Source: Ophioceras dolichostomum (Eukaryota > Ascomycota > Sordariomycetes > Magnaporthales > Ophioceraceae). Taken from it: DNA of 11,230 bases. The position numbers and the translations under genes were made by a program. The stretch is taken from assembly GCA_003049485.1 (NCBI GenBank), contig PYST01000631.1, forward strand, positions 1-11,230. Reading direction: 5' to 3'. The notes beneath the pieces were generated by a model that was not told the DNA's origin, searched no databases, and worked only from the letters and a program-made list of their open reading frames with translations. Each line of letters begins with the position of its first letter. Position 1 is the first letter of the stretch. Positions 1-9,500 of the stretch are shown piece by piece.

Positions 1-111
1 CCCCAACCCGAATCAACGTCATTCCTTCCCGACCCCCGCGTGGGAAAGTAGGATAGAAGTAGGATAGGCTTTGGGCTCAAGTCTCACTTTTCATCGCTGA
101 CAAGCACCGCG
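1..111. other. Segment before the first visible ATG of the subtilase gene
   Basis: This is either 5' leader or the 3' part of an intron belonging to a longer subtilase gene that starts outside the window. The reading frame of the first visible exon is closed by TAG at 49-51, so coding in that frame cannot run in from the left edge unspliced. A CTGAC branch-like motif lies at 97-101 and a possible acceptor CAG ends at 140, which would make 141 an exon start instead of the ATG at 112. A 10-bp direct repeat occurs at 47-56 and 58-67 with one base between copies. I see no other feature here. Confidence 0.4.
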
Positions 112-2424
112 ATGATTGGACATTGTCCCACAATCACCAGCGTTATGTCAAGAAGACGAGCCATCTCGGATCTCCGAGAGGTGTTCAACTGGCTCCGGAA
201 AGATAAGGGCGTCCGCAAGATCATAAAGGTCATCGTCGTCGACTACGGGACGAGCCACAGCGACGAGGTCATCGAGGAGGCGCTCTCGGGCTTCCAGGTT
301 GAGCAGTGGGACTGGAAGAAGGTGGACTTGTGCACCGATGTTATCGCCCGGTGTTCAGATCGGATCAAAAAGCTCTCGCTCTACGCTTCCGGGAACAGCG
401 CCGTTCTCAAGGGCTGGGCGAGCCCTGACGGCCTTGCGGATCCTAGAAAGTTCCCCCAGGTACGTCGACCCATTCTGCCCCTGTCCGACTTGTGGTGTAT
501 TATTTCGCGTTACGTCGCAGGCTGTCCCCCAGCACGTCGCGGGGGCATTGAAGCGATTCGGTCTGTAGCTGACCTCCGTGTGGCGCTTTACAGCTAGAGG
601 AAATACACCTCTTCATCCGCCTGGTAAGTCACTAACCGAGAAGTACTACGCTGTCTCTGCAAAGAAAAGGCAACTACTATACCGCCAAGCCGCCACTTCT
701 CCCCCTCGCATATGATACTATGGATATCGGCGCAACTAGACACATTTCTTACGCTGAGTCCTCACTCGCTTCGTTGAAAACAGGGACAAGCCTCCGAGGC
801 CAGGAGAAAAGCCAATGTCAAAGCGTTCGAGGAACGGGTGGGGGCAATTCGGGTTAGCCATACACGAAAGGTCAAGGTCAAGACATGGTACGATGACGCG
901 AAGACCAGCTTCGCAGCAGACTTCACGAATAACCAAGGCGAGGTTCCCCGGTACGTATGCTTCACTCCCCCTGTTCATCGGGAACACTCAACCGCCCACG
1001 CTATTCACCACCACACTTTCCCTCTACTCGCCCGCTAATTAGCCGCAACTCAACTAAATCCGTCACAGAGACGTCTCGTGGATAACGACCATGAACCAAT
1101 TCGCCATGCACGTCACGGACGGGCCCAGGGAAAGGAATAGGGCAGACCCCATCAAGATAGCGATCATCGACGACGGCCTCGACGCCTCCCTCGACTTCAG
1201 CGGCCGCATCGCCGGCGGCAAGTCGTTCTGCCCGTACTCGACCACGTCCAAGGACCTGATGAACGCGTACTACGTCCCGACCGGGCGGCACGGCACCCAG
1301 ATGGCCGAGCTGATCCTCAAGGTCTGTCCGCGGAGCCAGCTGTACGTGGCCCGCGTCGACGAGCGCCCGAGCCGGCTGGACATGACGCGGCAGATCAACC
1401 CCGCGTCCGTGGTGGACGCCATCGAATGGGCGATCGAATGCGACGTCGACATCATCTCGATGAGCTGGACGATCGAGGCCACGAAGCATAACGAGAAGGA
1501 CATCGACGACCTCGTCGAGAAGATCAAGGAGGCCGCGGCGAGGAACATCGTCATGTTCTGCGCGAACAGCGACCAGGGAGGCCTGGCCCGAGGAGACTGC
1601 TACCCGCAGGGCGGCGACGTGATCCGCATAGGCGCCGCAACCGCCCAAGGCAAAGCGTGCTCGTGGGTCACGGAAAAACAGTACGACTACCTGCTGCCAG
1701 GGCAGAACATCCCCTTCAAGGTGCCCGCGAGCCCAGACGGCAGCGGCGGCCACGACGGCACCGGCCCCATAGCCACCGCCTCCACGACCACGAGCAACGG
1801 CACGACGTCCTACGAGTCCGGCAGCTCCTTCGCCACGGCACTAGCCTCCGGCCTGGGAGCGCTCCTCCTGTACTGCGAGCGGCTGCTGAAGTCGCCAAGC
1901 GGCAAGTCGTTCAAGAACAGGGAGAACATGTTTAAGGCGTTCCGGACGCTGTCCGCCCTCGGCCCGCAGGGGATATTCCCCCGAGTCGACGTGTTCTTCA
2001 GCAGTTCGGCATTCACATCGCGCGTCGAACAGGTGACGAAGGCGCACTATGTTTCGATAATGGCCCCGCGCACCCCCGGCGGTGGCGGCGGCCTCGACCC
2101 CGCGTCGACAGCCGCCGCGGCCGCCGCCCTGCGTCAGAACACCGGCGGTGGTACTAGTGTTGGTGGGGGAGGCGGCGGCGCCCCGGAGCCGAGGCCGTTG
2201 ACCAACGTGAGCTGGTCGGACGAGCACTCGCTCGAGGCGCTGAGGCAGCTTATCGACAGGATTAAGGTGAGTGCTCACTGCACTGGGCTGAGATGGCAGA
2301 TCAGGCGACTGCTCTCAATAACCACGCTCAAGCAGGATGAGCACAGACTAGCAATCGTGCCAAATCACTTACAAAGCTAACCAGAACTCATCCGCAGAAT
2401 CCCGGAGACCTGTTCGACCTTTAA
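112..2424 (+). CDS. Intracellular subtilisin-like (S8) serine protease, five visible exons, possibly 5'-incomplete
   Basis: My exon model is 112-459, 594-623, 784-950, 1069-2266 and 2398-2424, giving 589 residues. Donors are GTACGT, GTAAGT, GTACGT and GTGAGT, and the frame is maintained through every junction. The last junction gives a short tail ending in the residues DLFDL. Residues 1-180 form a family-specific N-terminal region (around residues 12-116, with the motif VIVVDYG); its function is unknown to me. Residues about 208-460 are the subtilase domain with Asp216 (AIIDDG), His256 (RHGTQM) and Ser435 (SGSSFATALA) in the D-H-S order of peptidase family S8. A Gly/Ala/Pro-rich linker (about 515-558) and a short C-terminus follow. 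No signal peptide is visible at the first ATG, so a cytoplasmic location is likely. It should cleave peptide bonds; no substrate can be read from sequence. It converges with the ankyrin-SPRY gene. An in-frame start upstream of the window cannot be excluded. Retention of the last intron would instead end the protein at 2380. Confidence 0.86.
1160..1858 (+). other. Subtilase catalytic domain
   Basis: The catalytic Asp codon is at 1169-1171, the His codon at 1289-1291 and the Ser codon at 1826-1828. The serine lies in GSSFATA, matching the GTSMA-type motif of S8 peptidases. The segment usually holding the oxyanion-hole Asn reads FCANSDQG (residues 345-352). The only Asn (348) is followed by Ser, so the exact placement of the oxyanion residue is uncertain. 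The domain lies wholly within the fourth visible exon. Confidence 0.9.
2066..2197 (+). repeat. Gly/Ala-rich low-complexity coding segment in the subtilase gene
   Basis: Codons for residues about 515-558 encode runs of five glycines, six alanines and six glycines separated by short polar stretches, using GGC/GGT/GGG and GCC/GCG codons. It probably forms a flexible linker between the protease domain and the short C-terminal tail. Such tracts vary in length between strains through replication slippage. No known interaction motif is visible. Confidence 0.75.
2267..2397 (+). other. Last intron of the subtilase gene
   Basis: The donor is AAG|GTGAGT at 2267. GCTAAC at 2376-2381 is a good branch site, and the acceptor GCAG ends at 2397. 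Splicing joins ...RIK to NPGDLFDL followed by TAA at 2422-2424. The unspliced frame also stays open, until TAA at 2378-2380, so a longer alternative C-terminus of 38 codons is possible if the intron is retained. Confidence 0.75.
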
Positions 2425-2484
2425 CCGAAGATCCTCGGAGACCCGACGAGGACCCCGTGGTAAGATATGGCATCAAAATTTTCC

Positions 2485-2496
2485 TATATAAATAAG
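2485..2496 (+). promoter_or_regulatory. Possible polyadenylation-signal-like element of the subtilase gene
   Basis: TATATAAATAAG lies about 60 nt after the stop codon, inside a local A/T-rich patch. Fungal 3' ends use loosely conserved TATATA-like efficiency elements and AATAAA-like positioning elements, and this sequence resembles both. It could also be chance A/T richness. Confidence 0.3.
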
Positions 2497-3003
2497 AACC
2501 TGTGGTTTATACTAGTACTAGTAACCTGCTGCTAGTTTGATGCATCGCGACGAACTAAACATTAACACCGTGGCGCCTCGAAATATCTAAACATTGAAAC
2601 CAGCCAGGTCCGTTGAAAGCCAAACCTCCCTGATGCCTCAGTCGACCCTATACCAGCTACTATTGGATGGCACGTCTTGGATCATGCTCCGGGTTCGAGG
2701 CAAGTCATGTCCGCTCGTTGTGCGGTGTTTTCGAGCCCATCATTAGCTGCGCTTCCGCCATGTACGGGTCGGGGCGTATCGGAGCGCAAGTACCAGGAGG
2801 GTGACTGACGTCGACTCGAGCCTCGCGTACCAGGATAAGCTTCATCAATGATTCCAATGCTAGCATCGAGCACACATCCCACGAATCATCGCCGACAGCT
2901 CGGTACCTGGCTGAGCTATTTTCTAACAAAAACAAACCCCGAGAACAAATGAGAAACGCAAATTCCCACCTCCGCAACGCACAACGTCAAGCGGTCTACT
3001 CGG

Positions 3004-3042
3004 TACCCAGCAGGCCTGTCTATTACTCCTCTCTGCTGGGTA
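3004..3042 (-). repeat. Perfect 10-bp inverted repeat with 19-nt loop in the 3' flank of the ankyrin-SPRY gene
   Basis: TACCCAGCAG at 3004-3013 is the exact reverse complement of CTGCTGGGTA at 3033-3042, with 19 nt between. It begins 30 nt beyond the stop codon of the large minus-strand gene, so it would form a stem-loop in that gene's 3' UTR. It could equally be a symmetrical protein-binding site or chance. Fungal Pol II genes do not use bacterial-type terminators. Confidence 0.6.
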
Positions 3043-3071
3043 GGCGTGCAACTGCACCTAGGAATGTAGCT

Positions 3072-3370
3072 CTAGAGCCACTCATCTTCGTCGGGGCTCC
3101 CGCCCTGCGGCTCCGGCCCCTCCACTGGCACGAAATTTTCCACCGCCCAATTCGCCTCGTCCTTCCAGTTTCGGTACAAGAGGTCCTTGTCGCCTCCGCT
3201 GCCGCCAAAGTTGGCCGTGACGGTGCAGCCTGTGGACTGGGTGCCGAATGACACAGCGGGGAAAAGCTTGCCCTTTACGCCACGGAATACGATCCCTTTG
3301 TTGTCGTACGCGCCGTTGTTAGCTTACGCGCTGTTTGAAGACAAGAGGAATAATATACTACATGAGAACG

Positions 3371-3457
<87 letters not shown>

Positions 3458-3458
3458 N

Positions 3459-3512
<54 letters not shown>

Positions 3513-6500
3513 CAGAACAGGAGAGAGAACAGATGTGGGAAGGGGCTTAGTATCACCACTCACCGAGCAGCACCCCATTCTTCGTGAAGAAGACAGCCTG
3601 CTTCTCGATGTTGACGCCGCATCCGACCACGTCGGGAGCATCGAATTTCTCCCCAACGGAGCTTGGATGGCCATTGTCGGAGGCGTCGCCACTGCAACTG
3701 TGTATGGCCCATGAGCCCCGGCTGGCGCCTAGCTTCTGGTGGACTGGGGCGTGTTCTTCACAGATACCGATGGAAATGTCTGGGATAGCGGCGGGGAGTT
3801 CCACGGCAGAGTGGAAGGGGTTCCTGAGGAAGAAAAAGGGGGGCGAAGAGCGGGCGCAACGTGCCGTGTTAGTTCTGCCGAAAGACGAGCTGTTGATTGC
3901 ATCGTGTTTCTTATGGGATTTGTGAATGAAAGGGACGAAAGAAGCGGGGCGAGGGAGTAGGTGGCGGAGGCAGGGGGTCACACCGTGCAATAGCTTCCTT
4001 CTCGATTTTGATCTCGAAGTAGAAGGCCTCGCCGCCGATTATGGGGTGATTGGCCCGGATGAGAGTGTAGTGTTGGTGGGTGAAAACCCAGTCCTCGGGG
4101 ATAACTAGACCAGGCGCGGTTGCGGAGAGATTTCCTGGTTAGTTCCGGAGGCGTTCACGTCGTTACAAGGGCTATGGCCACGAGTAGATCGTATATGACA
4201 GGTGAAGAAACCAAGGAACGGATAAACGCTTACCGTGAAGGGACACGGATTGCCTGTTTTCGTCGGAAACCTGGAGACCAGCCCCATGGTCTCGAGGGTG
4301 CCATGAGGATGGTGGAACGGGCTGGGCAGGCACGCTGCCATCGGATGGAGAAGGAACCGTCGCTAGCTGGGCCTGTGGGCTCAGTATCTGCGCCCCGGCG
4401 AGCTTTGCGGTGAGCTCCGGATAGTTGTAGCATTTCGTGGTATGAGCGGGAGACCACCCATCAAGATCACGCTCGTTAGCCACCTCGGCCAAGTTCTCTT
4501 GGGTCTCTGCCCAGTCCAGCAGCATCCCAAAGAGGGTATCATTCCCCATTGCTGCGGCGGCTTGTAACGCCCGTTGACCCACCAGTCCGATCCTGCGCTT
4601 AGCCAAGGCGTCGGCGACGTCTGCATAGAGGTAGAAATCTTCAGACAAGGCTCCGGGGATGCGGCTGGCCCAGTACAGCACACCACGTCCCCGACAGTCC
4701 TTGAGACCAAGATCCACAGCCTCGTGAGCCAACAGAGTCTGCGCAATGGTGACTTGAAGTGCGTCCTCAGACATACAACGCATCAGGGGCGTGCGAAGCT
4801 CGGAGTCAGGCACGTTCGGGTCGGCATTCGCAGCGAGGAGCGCGTGCACCAGGTCGTGTTGGTTGTTCAGGACTGCTGTCATGAGTGGCGTGCGACCCCA
4901 CATGTCTGGCTTGTCGATAAGATCTGGTACCCTCTCCACCAGAAACTTCGTGGCGTTAATGCTGTTGTTCTGCACTGCTACACCGAGCAGCGTCCTCCCA
5001 ACCGCGTCTTGGATCGTAGTGTCCGCCCCGTGTGCTATTACAAGATCCAGGATCTCCTCCCGATCGTATCGCGCAGCCAGAATTGCCGGTACGAGGTTCC
5101 TATCGCCAGTTGTGAGGTCCGGGTCCGCCTCGTGCCCGAGCAGGAACCGCACCATCACCTGGAATCCTCTTTTGACTGCTATGGCTAGGGCTGATCCTCC
5201 CGAGCCTCCCATTGTGTTCACCCGGGCGCCTCGTTTTACCAGCGTCTCTGCCACGTCTATTCGGTTGGCAAACACCGCAGACCGTAGCACTGTCCCGTAC
5301 TGGCCCCCCACTATGTTGAGGTCGGATAGTCGGTTGAGCAGCCTTGGGATAATCGACTCGCTTGACCCCGTTGAGTCCATGATAGCCAGTTGAAGTGCAC
5401 TTGCCAACGAGCCTGGCTGCAGCGCCTCAGCGATCTTGTCTTCCAAGAGGATCTCGACTGTCTCCGTTTGTCGATTTATAATGGCCAATTCGAGTGGGGT
5501 TCGGTACGAGACAGCCATGAGGGAGTTGATATTCGCACCCTGGCTTATTAGATATCTGACGACGTGGTTGCTGCCCAAGGCGGCAGCATAGTGAAGTGGG
5601 TCAAGGCCATCAAGCGCCGCATCGACACTCGCCCCTCGTTCGACGAGCTTCTCGACGCAGCGGAGGTGGCCTTTCCGAATGGCCCTGTATAGAGGGGAAT
5701 GTGATCGCCTTGTCCTGGGATTTGGGTTTGCGCCTCTGTCAAGCAAGAGCTCGACAATCTCATCGAGACCGGACGATGCCGCAAGACTCAGAGCCGTCAA
5801 TCCCTTCCGCGACTCGGCGTCCCGCTCTGCCTTGGCATCTAGAAGGAGAATAGCCACGGCTAAGCGGTGGGCAGCTGCCTCCCCCGTTGGAGAATATGAG
5901 AGTTCACATGTGGCATGCAGAGGTGTCCAGTTGTCCACGCCTCGTGCATTGGGATTGGCATGATGGTCTAGCAGTAGCTTGACAACATGCCTGTGACCAT
6001 ATCGGCTTGCTCGGTGGAGGGGCGTGAAGGTGGGGACCTTGCTTGGAATGTCGATGAAGTCCTTCACAGGTGTTTTGGCGCTCGTGAGGATGACCTCGCA
6101 GGTTTCGAGGTCTCCCAGCTCAGCAGCAAGATACAACGCCGTTCTCCCCTCCTTGTCAATGCAAGCAATCTCGCCGTCTCCATGTTCTAGAAGAAGCTGC
6201 ATCATTGATGCGGAAGATGACAGGGCCGCGACATGGAATGGTGTGTACTGCTCTTCGTCGTCGCGCTGCAAGTCCGTGCTGAATCCGTGCTTCACCAAGA
6301 TCCTTGCAGTGTTCTGGTCGCCGCTTGCCACTGCCGAGTGGAGAGGGAACTTGTGGGATTTAGATCTGCTAGGTTCGGCCGTGGGGCTGGCGCCCGACCC
6401 TGACCCCTGCTCTTGGGTGGCGGCATCTGCCAATAAAGCGTCGACGATGGAGGACCTCTGGTTTGCCACGGCTAAGGCGAGCGCGGTCAGCCCCGCTCCA

Positions 6501-9500
6501 TTCATCTGGGTGCAGACTTCTGTCGGCGTCGGGTCCGCAGCTTGTAGTGTGGTGATGACGTTGAGTCTGTCATTCAAGATGGCGAGGTGGATCGGAAGAT
6601 TTCCGTCAGGGGCCTCTTCTTTGAGCGACGCCTTGTGCTGGATCAAGCACGCAACTACCTGGACACGACCGGCTTTTGCGGCATAGTGCATCGCAGTCAT
6701 GCCATGGGCGCCCTTGAAGTCGACATCGAACTTTGGAGGCCATGGAGAGTCGAGCGAGAGCGGGCGGGTGAGCAGGGCCCGCACCAGCCTTTCCTGACCA
6801 TCCCTGCTGGCAACTTGGAGAGCCGTGAGACCATCTGTGTCGTTCACCGGATTATCGCCTCGGAGAGTTCCCAGACTTTTCCAAAGCGTCACTGCCGACT
6901 CCAGCTGCCCAGCAGACGCGGCTTCCGCCAGCGCCTTGATTCGGTCTTCGACATCATTGGAGACCCCGTGTGCCTCTTTCTTGCCGCTCTTGAGAAGGAG
7001 ATCAAGTATGAGGAGGTGACCCTTGCGGGCAGAAATTTGCAACGGACTAAGCACAGGCTGGGTGTAGGTTGCCTTGGGGGGCTTGTCGGGATCCGGCAGG
7101 GGTTGCTCGGGGGTATTCTGCAATAGAAAGCGGACAATGTCCACAAATCCGGCACTCGTAGACACGTGGAGTGGGGTCTCTCCCTGTTGGTTGGTGGCCT
7201 GAACTGGTACGCCGCGAGAAATCAGGTAGGCGCAGGTAGACCTATGTCCCTGTTCTGCGGCGAGATGGAGTGCTGTGTGTCGTTCGGGACGCAAGTCTCC
7301 GAGCTGTGTGCCCACTTCCTCCACCAGGAGTCGAACGAGGTCGTCAAAACCAGATTGGATAGCGATTCCAAGCGCGTTAAAGCCATCCGAATCACAGACT
7401 TCCAAGCTTGCCCCCCTCCGGAGGAGTTCCCTCGCGAGCGCCGTCTGTCCGGTTCGACAGGCCAAAAGGAGCGCGCGGGAGAGTTTCTCGATGAGAGGCT
7501 GGTCAAAGGCCCTAAGAAGGATCAATGCTGTCCTGCTGTAACCCTCCCGCGCCGCGTCCAGCAATGCTGCGTAATACTCGGCTTCTGCGTCCTGTGGGTT
7601 GACAAAGAACCGATCTGACTCGATGAACTGGCGGGCCAGATCCGAATAGCCTTTTGAGGATGCAAGTCGCAGAGGCGGAGGCTCGCACCAGTCGTCTCGT
7701 GGGGCCGCGTGCAGTTTTTGAGCGATGTTGGAGTGCCCTTGTCGGACGGCGATATCCACAGCCTCTCGAAGCAGAGCCGCTCGTCTGCCGCCTTGAGTAA
7801 CTCTTTCCTCCGTATCGGCGACGGCGGCGTCGACAAGGGGCTCCAAGCCGAAATGTGCCACTATCGTCAAGAGGGAGCTGTACACGCCGGGCTCAATGTC
7901 CTGGGAGCCGCCGGATCGATCCACGAGAGAGGACCAGTAGGACACCTTTTCTTGATCTCTCAAAAAGGAGAGAACCATCTCCGCAGAGCTGGAGCCTAGG
8001 TCGTTCGCATGGTATGGCCAATTCATGGCGGCATAAGCCAGGAAATCTTGCTGCCACGCATCTAGTGCATCTGTTGCATCGGGTGAAAGGAGCCTGGCTT
8101 TTTCCATATAGCTGAAACAGGATTCCAGGAGCGAAAGCCCCTGTTCCCTGGGATCGCGAACGATGATTCTGACCAATGACTCTTGGAGGGTCCTGCTGGA
8201 AATGACCACGCGACCGTCCGTCAGTGCCAACCATTGGCCGAATCTGCGATTGATATCGCCCAAAAGATCGGAAGGGATCAGATCTCTCATTTCTGAAAAC
8301 ACGGTCGCATCGGCGGACTGAAACTGCGCAAAGGTGACCGCGACAGACAGCTCGGATGGCTTCAAAGGCCTTGGAGCGAAGTTGATCCAGATTATCGCAT
8401 GCCTCAGGTAATCCGCGAGCTCCTGGGGGAGTTGATTCATCGCCTTCTTGAGGAATTGGGAGGTTTCGCTGGGGAAGTCGTTCATCTTCGCTCGCATCGC
8501 GGCGACCGTCGAGGGAATATCGTCGCTTTGCAACTGAATCAGATGCAGTTTGGCCATCGCCCAGAAGTGATTCTGCTTTCCTGACCATATTTTCTGGGTC
8601 ACTGTGGGTTCGAGACTCTTCCAAGTCGGTCGCGTCGCGAGCAGACCCTCGACCTTGGACTTGACCATTGTCCTCGCTCGCTCGATGAATTCGTCGACCA
8701 CAGCGAGATCCACGATGTGCAAGCGTCTGTCGTGGTGCGTGGCGGGCCAGTTGCCAGCTCGTGAATCGGAGGAGATGATGATCTTGACATCCAGGCCGTT
8801 GGGGTGCCCCAAGGCCACCAAGTCTGAAAGGACATCTGCTGAAGGAGGCGATCCGACATTCTGAAGAGCGATAACAAGATGAGGGGCGTACAGGTGAGCG
8901 AGTAGAGAGCACAATATTGTCCAGAGGGTCGGGCTGTTGATGGAACTATGCTGGGAAACCCAATTGGAGAGCGTGGAGATGCACTGGAACAAGCTGGGCT
9001 GAAAAGTCAGGATCTCGAGAATAAGGCTGACCGCCAGGTTCGCGGCCGCTGCTTCGCTGTCCAGATGCTGAATGCCGACGTCGACGGTGATATAGCAGAT
9101 GGGAGGGCTGGGCCCGGGCCCGTCGATAATGGAATCGGCGATGTCGGGTACGAGTGATGTTGCCTCTGATCGCGTCTCGCCACAGATGACGAGGATCGCG
9201 CTGCCAGACTCGGCCTTCCATTCCCTGATGAGTTCGTTCTCCGAGATCCACTTCCCGGGAGGCCACCGGGGCTCCACGAGACGGGAAATGGTGCGGTCTA
9301 TCCGGACTCGGAGTCGGGGCTCCGCGGAGCGGAACTTCACTAGCCTGTGGAAGAAGTTTTGGTACTGGGCACGGATGTCCTCTGGAATTTGATTGGGAGA
9401 GATGTCAGAGAGCAACGACCGCATACACCGCGATGGATTCATCAGCATACCTGCACCACCCGTTAAAAGGCCATCCAGTCGCCCAGAGATCCACTCCAAT

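Larger units (their letters stand above)
2425..3071. other. Convergent intergenic spacer (3' flanks of both genes)
   Basis: No ORF here has recognisable protein character; the open frames are short and low in coding signal. The left part is the 3' flank of the subtilase gene and includes TATATAAATAAG at 2485-2496 and a tandem ACTAGT pair at 2511-2522. The right part is the 3' flank of the large minus-strand gene and includes a 10-bp inverted repeat at 3004-3042. No RNA gene or transposon end was recognised. Confidence 0.6.
3204..4069 (-). other. C-terminal SPRY domain split over three exons
   Basis: Residues about 1992-2137. Diagnostic SPRY motifs in order are: EAFYFEIKIEKEA (exon 6), ISIGICEEHAPVHQKLG, then SWAIHSCSGDA, DVVGCGVNIEKQAVFFTKNG (exon 7), and LLGIVFRGVKGKLFPAVSFG with VTANFG (exons 7-8). 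The GVLLG|IVFRG junction is restored only by removing the (CT)n-bearing intron, and R|NPFH by removing the 160-nt intron at 3824-3983. Both keep frame. SPRY domains bind proteins or peptides; this one is most likely a recognition module. A tail rich in Asp, Glu, Pro and Trp follows. Confidence 0.88.

Noticed and set aside
1001..1753. 250-codon minus-strand ORF opposite the subtilase
   Set aside because: It mirrors the GC-rich codon pattern of the subtilase exon, has no recognisable domain, and the plus strand carries the complete catalytic triad.
3187..3714. Arg-Glu or Leu-Ser dipeptide-repeat ORFs on both strands across the microsatellite
   Set aside because: They are translations of (GA)n/(CT)n in frames without stops. 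The real coding content here is the minus-strand SPRY exons with an intron over the repeat.
4574..5393. Plus-strand ORFs of about 200 codons opposite the ankyrin exon
   Set aside because: No domain character. Long antisense frames are expected opposite a repeat-rich, GC-biased coding exon.
7893..8912. 339-codon minus-strand ORF within the ankyrin gene
   Set aside because: It is an out-of-frame shadow of the 1,775-codon frame, which carries the NACHT-like and linker motifs over the same bases.
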